Shown: positions 17,491-25,709 of the stretch, in pieces
How the letters are laid out: the number at the start of each line of letters is the position of its first letter
Position numbering within the stretch: the first letter of the stretch is position 1
Assembly (NCBI GenBank): GCA_016938175.1
Contig: JAFGVE010000021.1
Span: forward strand, 1-53,696
Source of the DNA: Campylobacterales bacterium
GTDB lineage: Bacteria; Campylobacterota; Campylobacteria; Campylobacterales; Sulfurimonadaceae
Direction of reading: 5' to 3'
Length of the DNA: 53,696 nt
Translations under genes and position numbers: made by a program
Notes under the pieces: model-generated
Told to the model about the DNA's origin: nothing
The model's input: only the letters and a program-made list of their open reading frames with translations
Database searches by the model: none

Positions 17491-17496
17491 ATTATA
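17491..17496 (-). promoter_or_regulatory. Extended -10 element directly before the EamA gene
   Basis: The minus strand reads TTGGTATAATGG, an extended -10 (TGn-TATAAT). It ends 6 bases before the A of the start codon at 17484, so transcription would begin at or near the A of ATG. No Shine-Dalgarno is visible. Confidence 0.5.
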
Positions 17497-17587
17497 CCAA
17501 CTGACATTTAAATACTACGAGTTGACTTTGTAAAACAGTACAATCCAACTCTATTAATTATGAAAATTAATTATACAAGGAGTAGTA

Positions 17588-17971
17588 ATGGATGAAAGAG
17601 TACTAAAAGATGATGATTTTCTTGTTTCACAAACGGATGAGAAAGGCATTATTCTCTTTGCAAATGAAGATTTCTGTGAAGTTGCAGGTTATAGCTTAGA
17701 TGAGCTTATAGGACAACCTCATAATATTGTTCGTCACAAAGACATGCCAAAGGCAGCCTTTAAAAATTTGTGGGAGACCGTTAAGAGTGGTAAAGTTTGG
17801 AATGGTTATGTAAAAAATGCCATTAAAGGTGGTGGATACTACTGGGTCTATGCAAGTGTTTACCCAAAATATGATTCCGTTTCTCAAAGAAACACTTACA
17901 TTTCATGTAGACGAAAGGCATCTACTAAGGAGATAGCTGATGCCCAAAAACTTTATAAAACTATGCAGTAG
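17588..17971 (+). CDS. Aer-type PAS domain protein, CetB-like energy-taxis sensor
   Basis: 127 residues, essentially one PAS domain. The core is [56 protein letters not shown] and a C-terminal SCRRKAS. The HNIVRH-DMPK region is characteristic of the FAD-binding PAS of Aer and of Campylobacter CetB. In C. jejuni, CetB carries the PAS and passes the signal to CetA, a separate membrane chemoreceptor; here the next gene encodes such a receptor. AAGGAG lies 7 bases before the ATG. FAD binding is inferred, not shown. Confidence 0.82.
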   Translation: MDERVLKDDDFLVSQTDEKGIILFANEDFCEVAGYSLDELIGQPHNIVRHKDMPKAAFKNLWETVKSGKVWNGYVKNAIKGGGYYWVYASVYPKYDSVSQRNTYISCRRKASTKEIADAQKLYKTMQ

Positions 17972-17980
17972 GAAATAAGT

Positions 17981-19093
17981 ATGAACATCAAACAAAAAAC
18001 AACCATTCAAATCGCTCTCTTTAGTATTTTAGCTACTCTTTTAGTATTAACGCAATCTCTCTATTTTCAACTCATTTTTACTCTTATTGCTCTCATAATT
18101 ACTGTTTCCTTAGAATTTTTTGTAAAGCAAAATAGTTTTAACTCCACTTTACTTGAAGAAATTTCAGAACTTATGAGTTTTAAACGTAACAAAGTTAATA
18201 TCAATGAGTCAACAACTAATCCAATTGAACAAGAACTCAATAAACTTTTACAAAAGTATCAGTTATCAGTACAGACTGACACTCTTGTAGCAGGAGAGAT
18301 GGTACTACTTTCAGATAAAGTTGCTAAAGGACACTACTCTTGTAGAGCTGAAGCAGATACAAAAACACCTTATGTACACGTTTTACGTAACAGTATAAAT
18401 AATATGATTTCTGCTTCTGAAAATAATCTACAAAAAGCTATATCTACACTCCAATCTTTCTCAGAAGGCAAATTTGAAGAGAAAAGTGATGTTGATGTTG
18501 AAGGTAAAATGGCGGATTTACTTAACAATGTAAACTCGCTTGGTGATTCACTAGCCACAATGCGTAAAAATAATGAAGAGTCTAAAGTACAAATCCTCAA
18601 TACTGCACAAAAGCTCAATACAACTATAGAAAATATTACTGATACAACAATTATTGAACTGAAAAAAATGATTCAAATAGCCGTTACAAAAATTCATACA
18701 ATATCCGCAAAAGAGAACAGTATGGTAGAGGGACTACAAACCTTAGTAACAAATGCAAACGAAACAAAAACAATCCTTTCAACTATAGGTGAAATAGCAG
18801 AACAGACTAATCTTCTGGCCCTTAATGCAGCAATAGAAGCTGCACGTGCAGGTGAACATGGACGTGGATTTGCCGTTGTTGCAGATGAAGTCAGAAAACT
18901 TGCCGAGCGTACGCAAAAAAGTTTAGCCGAATCCACTGCAACGACAAATATTCTTATACAATCAATTTCTGAATCATCTAATGCTTTACATGAAAATGCT
19001 AGTGATGTAAATAATATTTCAGAAGAAGTAACCCAAATTAGCCAAAAGTTAGATGAAATAATAGAGAGTCTTAACACTCTGGCAAAAGAGTAA
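17981..19093 (+). CDS. Membrane methyl-accepting chemotaxis protein without periplasmic domain, CetA-like
   Basis: 370 residues. Two closely spaced hydrophobic helices (about 10-28 and 29-47) anchor it, with no room for a periplasmic sensor domain. A long helical region leads to the MCP signalling hairpin (about 272-317: [40 protein letters not shown]). With the PAS-only gene 9 bases upstream (AGGA 8 bases before the ATG), it forms a CetB/CetA-like pair in which the sensor PAS is a separate cytoplasmic protein. It should signal to CheA/CheW; no che genes are in the window. Confidence 0.85.
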   Translation: MNIKQKTTIQIALFSILATLLVLTQSLYFQLIFTLIALIITVSLEFFVKQNSFNSTLLEEISELMSFKRNKVNINESTTNPIEQELNKLLQKYQLSVQTDTLVAGEMVLLSDKVAKGHYSCRAEADTKTPYVHVLRNSINNMISASENNLQKAISTLQSFSEGKFEEKSDVDVEGKMADLLNNVNSLGDSLATMRKNNEESKVQILNTAQKLNTTIENITDTTIIELKKMIQIAVTKIHTISAKENSMVEGLQTLVTNANETKTILSTIGEIAEQTNLLALNAAIEAARAGEHGRGFAVVADEVRKLAERTQKSLAESTATTNILIQSISESSNALHENASDVNNISEEVTQISQKLDEIIESLNTLAKE

Positions 19094-19113
19094 ATGCATT
19101 AACCTCATTGAAG

Positions 19114-19119
19114 TATAAT
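19114..19119 (+). promoter_or_regulatory. Putative -10 element of djlA-like gene
   Basis: AAGTATAATTCC lies 27 bases before the ATG at 19146, between the MCP stop and the new gene. Confidence 0.55.
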
Positions 19120-19145
19120 TCCATAATTACAATCTAAGGATTTTT

Positions 19146-19898
19146 ATGGGAAATTTAATCGTTTTAGCACTTTTAGGTGCTGTTTTTTACTATATATTCA
19201 AAAGCTATGCAAAATATACAGACTACTCAAAAGAGGCATTTAAAAACTTCTCTATCTCTTATGAGTCCATCAAAGAGAGTGAACTTGGTCTTTTTGTCGC
19301 GCTTGTGGCAAAAGTTGCTAAAGCAGATGGCAAAGTAGATGCTCTTGAGGCTGAACTTGTGGGAATTATGTTTGACGATATCGCAAACATTTTTCCAGAA
19401 CCTCAAAAAACAAAAGATATACTCAAACGCATTTTTAGCGAAGAGAAAGATAGAGATGACAACATAACAGATATAGCACACAGACTTGCATCTGCTATCA
19501 AACGTGACAAGTCAAAACAACAACAGTTTATGGGCTTTTTGATTCAACTCTCTTTTGTTGATGGAGAAGTAAGTAAAAGTGAAGAGAAAATTCTGCAAAC
19601 TATTGCAGAAGCTCTTGAATTTGACCCTGCAACTTACCATGCAATTTTCGATCAATTTGAAAAAATGAGACAAAACTTCACACCAAAAGCCAATATTAAT
19701 GATGCCTATAAACTTCTTGGTGTTTCAGCGGATGATGATATGGCAACTATTAAAAAAGCATATAGAAACCTCATTAAAGAGTACCATCCAGACATCATAA
19801 AATCTCAAGGAAAAAGTGAAGCTTATATGCAAGAAGCAACTGCAAAAACACAAGAGATAAATCAAGCCTATGAGATGATAAAAGAGGCTAGAAAGTAA
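19146..19898 (+). CDS. djlA: DjlA-like membrane co-chaperone (TerB-like plus J domain)
   Basis: 250 residues. One N-terminal transmembrane helix (about 4-20), a TerB-like helical domain (about 45-170: VAKVAKADGKVDALEAELV, SFVDGEVSKSEEKIL), then a C-terminal J domain (about 183-250: NDAYKLLGVSADDDMATIKK, with YHPD holding the essential HPD). J domains stimulate DnaK ATPase; the anchor would place this at the inner membrane facing the cytosol, as in DjlA. Confidence 0.88.
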   Translation: MGNLIVLALLGAVFYYIFKSYAKYTDYSKEAFKNFSISYESIKESELGLFVALVAKVAKADGKVDALEAELVGIMFDDIANIFPEPQKTKDILKRIFSEEKDRDDNITDIAHRLASAIKRDKSKQQQFMGFLIQLSFVDGEVSKSEEKILQTIAEALEFDPATYHAIFDQFEKMRQNFTPKANINDAYKLLGVSADDDMATIKKAYRNLIKEYHPDIIKSQGKSEAYMQEATAKTQEINQAYEMIKEARK

Positions 19899-19913
19899 GC
19901 TTTACTTTTCTAG
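19888..19913. terminator. Hairpin spanning convergent djlA and phosphoribosyltransferase ends
   Basis: CTAGAAAGTAA pairs with TTACTTTTCTAG with one bulged base and a short loop, covering both stop codons. It is AT-rich and has no clean U-run, so termination is suggested by position only. Confidence 0.38.
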
Positions 19914-20351
19914 AAAATCCACTTCCCAAAAAAACTCTATCCAACAGTTTGCCTCATTTATCCAATAATGAGGCTCATAACAAGAACTTTTTTTGTAAAA
20001 AAGAGCTGCTGAAAAAAACTCTATCTCAGGATAATGATGCTCTAAATACTCCATAACTGCTTTAAATGTTTCCCCACTATCAGCGATATCATCAACTACC
20101 AATACCTTTTTTTTACCCTTGAGTTGACAACTCCCTTCCAATGTTAAAAAGTCTCTCTTTTCTTCACCATCATAAAGTTGTGTTTGTAGTGTTTGAACAC
20201 TACGAAGAGACAGACCTTCACTAATAGCATGTGCAAGTGTTAAACCACCTCTGGCTATTCCCACAATAGTATCTAACTCCAGTTTTTTGAGTTCTACTAA
20301 AAGTTTCAATGTATCTTGTCTAAATGAGTCATAAGAGTAGTACTGCTTCAC
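19902..20351 (-). CDS. Purine phosphoribosyltransferase family protein
   Basis: 149 residues. Type I phosphoribosyltransferase fold: the PRPP-binding loop is VLVVDDIADSGETFKA and the substrate-side motif is VGIARGGLTLAHAIS. The size and the C-terminal WIEFFWE stretch resemble xanthine/hypoxanthine-guanine PRTases (gpt-like) of Campylobacterota. It would salvage a purine base with PRPP; which base is not decidable. Transcribed toward djlA, with stops 3 bases apart. Confidence 0.85.
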   Translation of the reverse strand: MKQYYSYDSFRQDTLKLLVELKKLELDTIVGIARGGLTLAHAISEGLSLRSVQTLQTQLYDGEEKRDFLTLEGSCQLKGKKKVLVVDDIADSGETFKAVMEYLEHHYPEIEFFSAALFYKKSSCYEPHYWINEANCWIEFFWEVDFLEK

Positions 20352-20411
20352 AATGTTCCTTAGTGTGTTTAATTATGTAGCTATATAATTCTAGCTAAAG
20401 ATTAATGGTAG

Positions 20412-20417
20412 TATACT
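20412..20417 (+). promoter_or_regulatory. Putative -10 element of the LPP20-like lipoprotein gene
   Basis: GGTAGTATACTACT contains TATACT, 35 bases before the ATG; AAAGG follows as ribosome binding site. Confidence 0.5.
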
Positions 20418-20451
20418 ACTCTTCAAATCTAAAACAGATAAAGGCTACACA

Positions 20452-21033
20452 ATGATAAAAACGGCTATAAAACTATCCCTAGTTGCTTTAACAGCTGCTC
20501 TTATAACAGCATGTTCAGACAAAAAACCTGAGCCAGAAGCTTACAATCCAACTTTTGAGTGTAAACAAGAAAATGTTTTAGCGCCAAGATGGACATGTAC
20601 TCCAGATGTAGAAGGTTTTTACGCAGGTGTTGGTATAGCCGACAAAAGTGCAGCTGGTATGGCTCATATGAAAAGAGTTGCTTTAATGAATGGTCGTTCA
20701 GACTTAGCACAGCAAATTCAAACGCAAGTAAAAGACAAAATGGAAGGTTTTACTAAAGCGACTGGTATCGGTGCTGGTGAATCTGTAGACATGGTAACTA
20801 CTGCTGTAACAAAACAAGTTGCACAAGTTGATCTTAAAGGCTCAAAAGCGATAGATATGTGGCAAGCACCATCAGGAGCACTTTATATGTTAGTAACAGT
20901 TCCTGAGGAAAATGTTAACAGTGCTGTTAAAAAAGCTGTTAAATCAAGCTTTAACAATGATGATGCAAGATGGCAACAGTTCCAATCAGAACAAGCACTA
21001 AAAAAACTTGATGAAGAGTTCCCAACAAACTAA
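20452..21033 (+). CDS. LPP20 family outer-membrane lipoprotein
   Basis: 193 residues with a lipoprotein signal peptide (LSLVALTAALITAC, lipobox ITAC). The mature protein has the LPP20 core: PRWTCTPDVEGFYAGVGIAD, a helical AHMKRVALMNGRSDLAQQIQ stretch, and MWQAPSGALYMLVTVP. LPP20 proteins are abundant outer-membrane lipoproteins in Helicobacter and relatives; their molecular role is not settled. One gene with its own promoter, followed by a stem-loop. Confidence 0.88.
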   Translation: MIKTAIKLSLVALTAALITACSDKKPEPEAYNPTFECKQENVLAPRWTCTPDVEGFYAGVGIADKSAAGMAHMKRVALMNGRSDLAQQIQTQVKDKMEGFTKATGIGAGESVDMVTTAVTKQVAQVDLKGSKAIDMWQAPSGALYMLVTVPEENVNSAVKKAVKSSFNNDDARWQQFQSEQALKKLDEEFPTN

Positions 21034-21048
21034 AAACAAGTTTTGCTA

Positions 21049-21070
21049 ACAAGAGAGATAACTCTCTTGT
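21049..21070 (+). terminator. Stem-loop after the LPP20-like gene
   Basis: A perfect 9-bp stem (ACAAGAGAG / CTCTCTTGT) with loop ATAA begins 16 bases after the stop codon. The plus strand lacks a U-run after it, so it may be a weak terminator or an mRNA-stabilising 3' structure. Confidence 0.45.
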
Positions 21071-21097
21071 CCAAACACCCCTCCTCTTAGATTTAGC

Positions 21098-21103
21098 TAT
21101 AAT
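21098..21103 (+). promoter_or_regulatory. -10 element of der
   Basis: AGCTATAATTGC lies 46 bases before the der ATG, just after the stem-loop of the previous gene. Confidence 0.55.
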
Positions 21104-21148
21104 TGCACTACTATTTAACAACTCTCTCTACTCAACAAGGTTTTTTAT

Positions 21149-22633
21149 ATGAAAAAAATAGCCATTATTGGTCGTCCAAACGTCGGAAAAAGTTCTCTTT
21201 TCAACCGTCTCGTAAAAAAACGTGATGCCATCACAGCAGATATTGCCGGAACAACAAGAGATGTAAAGCGTCGTGTGGCAGTTATCGGAAGCAAAGAAGC
21301 TCTACTACTTGACACTGGTGGACTAGATAAAGGGTGTGAACTCTTTGACAAGATTAAAGACATGTCTTTAAAAGCAGCCTACAAAGCAGACATCATTCTC
21401 TATATGGTTGACGGTAAAAGTATTCCCGAAGATGAAGACAAAAAATTCTTTTATGAGCTTCAAGCAATGGGCAAAGATATAGCACTTGTTGTAAACAAAA
21501 TTGACAATGACAAAATGAAAGAGAAACTTTGGGATTATTATGAGTTTGGAACTGATGCTATTTTTGGAATCTCTGTTTCACATAACAGAAACACGGTAGA
21601 GTTATTAGAGTGGATAGCAGACAAACTCCCAGAGAGTGACAGAGTTTATGAAGAGAGTGAAGAAGAACTGCTTATTAATGATCCAGAAGAGATAAGTGAT
21701 GAAGAGTTTTTCGCAAATGATTATAATGAAGATGAGGATGACGGATTTATCTACTGGGATGAAGATGAAATGGAGGGCAACGTCGAAGATGACTCCATTT
21801 TTGGAAACAATGACCGTATTAAAGAGTTTGATGAAAACGATGTTGACCACATTAAAATTGCAATTATTGGACGTACAAATGTTGGGAAAAGCTCACTACT
21901 AAATGCACTCCTTGGAGAAGAACGCTCAGTTGTAAGTGCCGTCTCAGGAACGACGATTGACCCTATTGATGAGACGATAGAGTATAAAGACAAGCAAATA
22001 ACATTTGTAGACACAGCTGGTCTACGTCGTCGCGGAAAAATTGTAGGTATAGAAAAATATGCCCTCATGCGTACAAAAGAGATGTTGGAAAATGCGAACA
22101 TGGCACTCGTTGTTTTAGATGCCAGCCAGCCTTTTTTAGACCTTGATGAAAAAATTGCAGGTCTTGTTGATAGTAATAGACTCTCATGTATTATTGTATT
22201 AAATAAGTGGGATATCTCCAAGCGTGATGAACATGACAAGATTATTAAAGAGGTGCGTAATCGTTTTAAATTCCTTGCATTTGCACCGATTATTACTCTC
22301 TCTGCACTTACACATCAAAGAGTCGATAAGCTACATGAGATGATTTTACAAATTAACGAGAACTACTCTCAAAGAATACCAACAAGTAAAATCAATGAGG
22401 TTATAGAGAAGGCTTTACGCCGTCATACACTTCCTAGTGTAAGCGGACAAATAATTCGTATTTACTACGGTACTCAGTATGAAACAAGACCACCAAAAAT
22501 AGCAATCGTAATGAACAAACCAAGTGGTTTACACTTTACATATAGACGCTACCTTGTTAATAAAATGCGTGAAGCATTTGATTTTACAGGTACACCACTT
22601 CTCTTTAAAGCAAAAAAACGTGGTGAGAAATAA
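21149..22633 (+). CDS. der: Ribosome-associated GTPase Der (EngA)
   Basis: 494 residues with two tandem GTPase domains. The first has GRPNVGKSSLFNRL (about 7-20), TTR, DTGG and NKID; the second has GRTNVGKSSLLNAL (about 240-253), DTAGL and NKWD. A KH-like domain follows (about 390-490, with GTQYETRPPKIAIVMNKP). Der is an essential 50S assembly factor. The linker between the G domains (about residues 165-232) is strikingly acidic and long. It ends against hemJ with a shared hairpin. Confidence 0.96.
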   Translation: MKKIAIIGRPNVGKSSLFNRLVKKRDAITADIAGTTRDVKRRVAVIGSKEALLLDTGGLDKGCELFDKIKDMSLKAAYKADIILYMVDGKSIPEDEDKKFFYELQAMGKDIALVVNKIDNDKMKEKLWDYYEFGTDAIFGISVSHNRNTVELLEWIADKLPESDRVYEESEEELLINDPEEISDEEFFANDYNEDEDDGFIYWDEDEMEGNVEDDSIFGNNDRIKEFDENDVDHIKIAIIGRTNVGKSSLLNALLGEERSVVSAVSGTTIDPIDETIEYKDKQITFVDTAGLRRRGKIVGIEKYALMRTKEMLENANMALVVLDASQPFLDLDEKIAGLVDSNRLSCIIVLNKWDISKRDEHDKIIKEVRNRFKFLAFAPIITLSALTHQRVDKLHEMILQINENYSQRIPTSKINEVIEKALRRHTLPSVSGQIIRIYYGTQYETRPPKIAIVMNKPSGLHFTYRRYLVNKMREAFDFTGTPLLFKAKKRGEK

Positions 22634-22634
22634 T

Positions 22635-22653
22635 AGCCTTTTTTAAAAAGGCT
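22635..22653. terminator. Bidirectional terminator-like hairpin between der and hemJ
   Basis: AGCCTTTTT is followed by its complement AAAAAGGCT with only one base between, just after the der stop and across the hemJ stop. The stem carries its own U-tract in either direction. Confidence 0.45.
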
Positions 22654-23065
22654 TGAAAACCACCATTGCCACTATAAAAAGCATTAAAACAGTCGGTATC
22701 TCATTATACATTCTAAAAAACTTTCCATCTTTAGTACATCTGTCTTCTAAAAATGCTACTCTAAATCTATTCATAGAAAAGAAATAGATAATTAATAAAA
22801 CCACAAGCGTTATTTTTGCGTGTATCCAACCATTACCTGCAAAACCATACAGGTATGCTAAGAAAAATCCACTTAAAACAGTAGCCCACATCGCAGGAAC
22901 CCCAATAAACTTAAAAAGCTTCAACTCTTGGATTTTGACAACCTCGACAAAGCCTTTATTATCTATATTTTCTGCATGGTAAACAAATAAACGTGGCAAA
23001 TAAAACAGAACGCTAAACCATGATATAAAAGAGATTACATGGAACCAAAGTATCCAATCATACAT
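22643..23065 (-). CDS. hemJ: Protoporphyrinogen IX oxidase HemJ
   Basis: 140 residues, four transmembrane helices. The N-terminal WILWFHVISFISWFSVLFYL PRLFVYHAE region with its conserved His is typical of HemJ (UPF0093), as is the KFFRMYNEIPT stretch before the last helix. HemJ oxidises protoporphyrinogen IX in the inner membrane, replacing HemG/HemY in many proteobacteria. Another heme gene, hemB, lies at 30452-31429, not in the same operon. Confidence 0.88.
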   Translation of the reverse strand: MYDWILWFHVISFISWFSVLFYLPRLFVYHAENIDNKGFVEVVKIQELKLFKFIGVPAMWATVLSGFFLAYLYGFAGNGWIHAKITLVVLLIIYFFSMNRFRVAFLEDRCTKDGKFFRMYNEIPTVLMLFIVAMVVFKPF

Positions 23066-23076
23066 TTTCTACTCCT

Positions 23077-23682
23077 TTAAAAATTTTTCTCTATATAAAG
23101 TGTATTATAGTTAGAGCCACCCTTTGATACACCGTTAATAAGCCCATAAATTCCTGAACGGTGTTTCAGTGCCCAACCAAAATATGCACCTTCTAAAGTT
23201 TTAACACCTACTAATTTTCCAATATCAAAATCTAAACTGATATCTAAATAGTTCAAAAAGTAAGAGGTTTTTCCATCTACAATTGTAGCTGCTTCTTCTG
23301 CTTCTACAAAAAGTATATCACTTGTATAAGAAGCACCCTCTCCAAAACCAAAACGTACACGATTATCTAAAAAATCAAAATTCCAATATGCTTTAATATA
23401 AAGAGTTAATTCATAAAGTGCGTCTCTATTTGCATCAGACTCATCAAAGTACGATATAGATGACTTCACATAGACATCCATTGGCCATTCAAAAGCCCCT
23501 TGTTTTAAGAGATAGCCACCATCTAATGCAACCACGTTTAAACTCTTTTCATGAGAAGAAAAATCTCCTGAAATAATGTCGCCCAAGGTACTGCTTGAGG
23601 CTTGACCATAAGCTACTCTGAGTGAATAATTCTCTTCGGCATATAGCGAGAGGGTTAAGAAAAGGAATAAAAAAAATCGCAA
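23077..23682 (-). CDS. Outer-membrane beta-barrel family protein, paralogue A
   Basis: 201 residues. A signal peptide (MRFFLFLFLTLSLYA) is followed by alternating amphipathic strands and a C-terminal aromatic residue (YIEKNF), the usual outer-membrane barrel ending. The next gene upstream encodes a clear paralogue sharing FDIGKLVGVKTLE, LKHRSGIYG and GGSNYN. The H-R-S motif near the last strands faintly recalls PagL-type lipid A deacylases (H-x-S), but the Glu spacing differs, so function is left open. Confidence 0.7.
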   Translation of the reverse strand: MRFFLFLFLTLSLYAEENYSLRVAYGQASSSTLGDIISGDFSSHEKSLNVVALDGGYLLKQGAFEWPMDVYVKSSISYFDESDANRDALYELTLYIKAYWNFDFLDNRVRFGFGEGASYTSDILFVEAEEAATIVDGKTSYFLNYLDISLDFDIGKLVGVKTLEGAYFGWALKHRSGIYGLINGVSKGGSNYNTLYIEKNF

Positions 23683-23691
23683 TACAAATCC

Positions 23692-24306
23692 TTAAAAATT
23701 TTTCTCTAAATATATACAGTTATAGTTGGAACCACCATCATAAACACCACCATAACGGCCTTGCCATCCAGAGCGATGCTTAATTAAATAACCAAGATAC
23801 AACTGTTCTAAATCTTTTACACCTATGAGTTTTCCTAAATCAAAGTCAAAGGTCATCTCCATGTAGTTTAAAAAGTTTGCTTCATTATCATCTTCTGCAA
23901 CTGCTTCAAGATGCTCAACCCAGGGAACCTTCTGCGCATAAGAGACACCCTCTGCGATACCATAACGTAACTGATTCCCCCAAAAGTTAAACTTTACATA
24001 GAGTTTTACATACAGATCACCCTCAAAAAAATTATCTTGGTATCCATTTTCATCAAAATAATTTAGACTTCCGTTGACATACACATCTAAAGGTAAATCA
24101 AACATATCCTCTACAAATCTATAACCAGCTGAAATTCCATAAACAGAGGTGTTCTGGGGAGCTGTATTAAAGCCTTTAAAAGTGTATAACTGGTCAAAGT
24201 CACTTGCTGATGAGAGTCCCCATGCACCTCGTACGTTGTAATCGTCTTGCGCGTAGAGAGTAAGAGAGAAAAGGAAAGTAATAATTATCGATGCAAGTTT
24301 ATGCAT
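23692..24306 (-). CDS. Outer-membrane beta-barrel family protein, paralogue B
   Basis: 204 residues, signal peptide LASIIITFLFSLTLYA. Barrel-like strands and a C-terminal YLEKNF. It aligns by eye with paralogue A over the whole length (SLNYFDEN, LNYMEMTFDFDLGKLIGV, LIKHRSGWQG, GGSNYN). It overlaps the short HPF gene by 8 bases and lies 9 bases from paralogue A, so the three look like one transcript. Possible PagL-like enzyme or small porin; not resolved. Confidence 0.7.
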   Translation of the reverse strand: MHKLASIIITFLFSLTLYAQDDYNVRGAWGLSSASDFDQLYTFKGFNTAPQNTSVYGISAGYRFVEDMFDLPLDVYVNGSLNYFDENGYQDNFFEGDLYVKLYVKFNFWGNQLRYGIAEGVSYAQKVPWVEHLEAVAEDDNEANFLNYMEMTFDFDLGKLIGVKDLEQLYLGYLIKHRSGWQGRYGGVYDGGSNYNCIYLEKNF

Positions 24307-24628
24307 CGATAGTTTCTAAATCTTTGAGTGAAGTGCCACCGTGTTCAGAAGCTTTTGTATGAAGGCGACGAAGTGCTTTACTTGCTCTATCTACCGCTAA
24401 ATCAATTGCAGCTGAAAGATCATCATCTGATTGATTAATTACTACAGGGTTTGCATGTGCAATGTGAATATCAAACTCTACGTTTACACCTTTTTTTTCA
24501 GTTCTTACATTACAATTTACAGTTGTAATTTCTAAACCAAATTTTTGGAAAACTTCCATTGCAGACTCAATATGCCCTTTCGCATGATCAGTAAGTGTTA
24601 TGTCTTTTGCACGTATTTGAATATTCAT
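24299..24628 (-). CDS. Ribosome hibernation factor, short HPF/RaiA type
   Basis: 109 residues, only the N-terminal ribosome-binding domain of the HPF/RaiA family (MNIQIRAKDITLTDHAKGHI, DLSAAIDLAVDRASKALRRL). It lacks the C-terminal dimerisation domain present in the long HPF at 7444-7977. Short forms stabilise or inactivate 70S ribosomes. First gene of a transcript that continues into the two outer-membrane paralogues. Confidence 0.9.
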   Translation of the reverse strand: MNIQIRAKDITLTDHAKGHIESAMEVFQKFGLEITTVNCNVRTEKKGVNVEFDIHIAHANPVVINQSDDDLSAAIDLAVDRASKALRRLHTKASEHGGTSLKDLETIDA

Positions 24629-24674
24629 AATTTATCCTTTAATTAGGAGCCTTTTGCTCCCTTGATTTAGCAAT

Positions 24675-24680
24675 ATCATA
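24675..24680 (-). promoter_or_regulatory. Putative -10 element of the short HPF gene
   Basis: The minus strand reads GCTATGATATTGC, with TATGAT 46 bases before the ATG. A small hairpin (GGAGC/GCTCC, 24646-24660) lies in the leader and may affect expression. Confidence 0.4.
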
Positions 24681-24699
24681 GCCTCTTAAAGCTGAAAAT

Positions 24700-24708
24700 T
24701 GGTATAAT
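24700..24708 (+). promoter_or_regulatory. Extended -10 element of trpS
   Basis: TGGTATAAT is an extended -10 (TGn-TATAAT) 32 bases before the trpS ATG, divergent from the short HPF promoter. Confidence 0.6.
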
Positions 24709-24740
24709 AGAATCCAAAAAAAATTTAGGAATTTATTATA

Positions 24741-25706
24741 ATGAGAGTATTTACAGGTATTCAGCCATCAGGTGATTTACATATAGGGAACTACTTTGGC
24801 TCTATAAAACAGATGGTTGAAGCTCAGCAAAACGCCGAAACTTTTGCATTTATTGCCAACTATCATGCTATGAGTAGTGGAAACGGCGGGGAAAAGCTCG
24901 CTGGACTAACTATGCAAGCAGCAACGGACTTTTTATCCTTAGGGATAGACCCTAACAAATCTACCTTTTGGGTACAGTCAGATGTTAAAGAAGTTTTAGA
25001 ACTTTACTGGGTACTCTCCGCTTTTACACCAATGGGACTTCTTGAACGTGCGCACAGCTATAAAGATAAAACAGCAAAAGGTATCTCTGCAAACCATTCT
25101 CTTTTCTCATACCCTGTACTTATGGCTGCTGATATTTTGCTTTTTTCACCAGAGATTGTTCCTGTAGGAAAAGACCAAATTCAACACGTTGAAATTGCAC
25201 GTGATATTGCTATAAAATTCAACAATGAGTATGGAGATATTTTAAAACTTCCAGAGTTTAAAATAGAAGAGAGTGTCGCTACTGTTCCTGGTACTGATGG
25301 CCAAAAAATGTCTAAAAGTTATAAAAATACAATAAATATATTTGGTGAAGAGAAAGCACAACTGAAAGTCATCAAAAAAATTGTCACAGAAAATGTGCCA
25401 CTTGAAGAGCCAAAAGAGTATGAAAACTGTAACGTTTACAATATGGCAAAACTCTTTTTAAATAACCAAGAGTGTATAGCTTTACAAAATAGATACAAAA
25501 GTGGTGGAGAAGGTCATGGACACTTTAAACTTCATTTAGCTGATGTAATTTGGGAATACTTTAGACCATACAGAGAAAAACGTGAGTACTATATGAAGAA
25601 CCAAGACGAAGTAAGAGAAATACTCCATTTAGGTGCACAAAAAGCAAAAGAAGTTGCTTCTCCGATGATGGAAACAATCAGAAGTGTTACAGGAATCTCT
25701 TACTAA
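24741..25706 (+). CDS. trpS: Tryptophanyl-tRNA synthetase
   Basis: 321 residues, class I synthetase of normal TrpRS length. FTGIQPSGDLHIGNYFGSIK has the HIGH-like motif, and the KMSKS signature is exact in TDGQKMSKSYKN (about 186-196). VPVGKDQIQHVEIARDIA is typical of bacterial TrpRS. Single gene, convergent with the cytochrome gene (stop codons 3 bases apart). Confidence 0.97.
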   Translation: MRVFTGIQPSGDLHIGNYFGSIKQMVEAQQNAETFAFIANYHAMSSGNGGEKLAGLTMQAATDFLSLGIDPNKSTFWVQSDVKEVLELYWVLSAFTPMGLLERAHSYKDKTAKGISANHSLFSYPVLMAADILLFSPEIVPVGKDQIQHVEIARDIAIKFNNEYGDILKLPEFKIEESVATVPGTDGQKMSKSYKNTINIFGEEKAQLKVIKKIVTENVPLEEPKEYENCNVYNMAKLFLNNQECIALQNRYKSGGEGHGHFKLHLADVIWEYFRPYREKREYYMKNQDEVREILHLGAQKAKEVASPMMETIRSVTGISY

Positions 25707-25709
25707 AAT

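Noticed and set aside
18694..19077. Open frame opposite the MCP signalling domain (similar ones at 30059 and 34910)
   Set aside because: The same Ala/Arg-rich antisense frame appears behind each conserved MCP hairpin, a codon-composition effect.
21751..22239. 162-residue open frame opposite der
   Set aside because: Lies wholly within the GTPase gene, Ser-rich composition typical of an antisense shadow.
24646..24660. Hairpin in the short HPF leader as a terminator or thermosensor
   Set aside because: Only 5 bp, no U-run; too weak to call.
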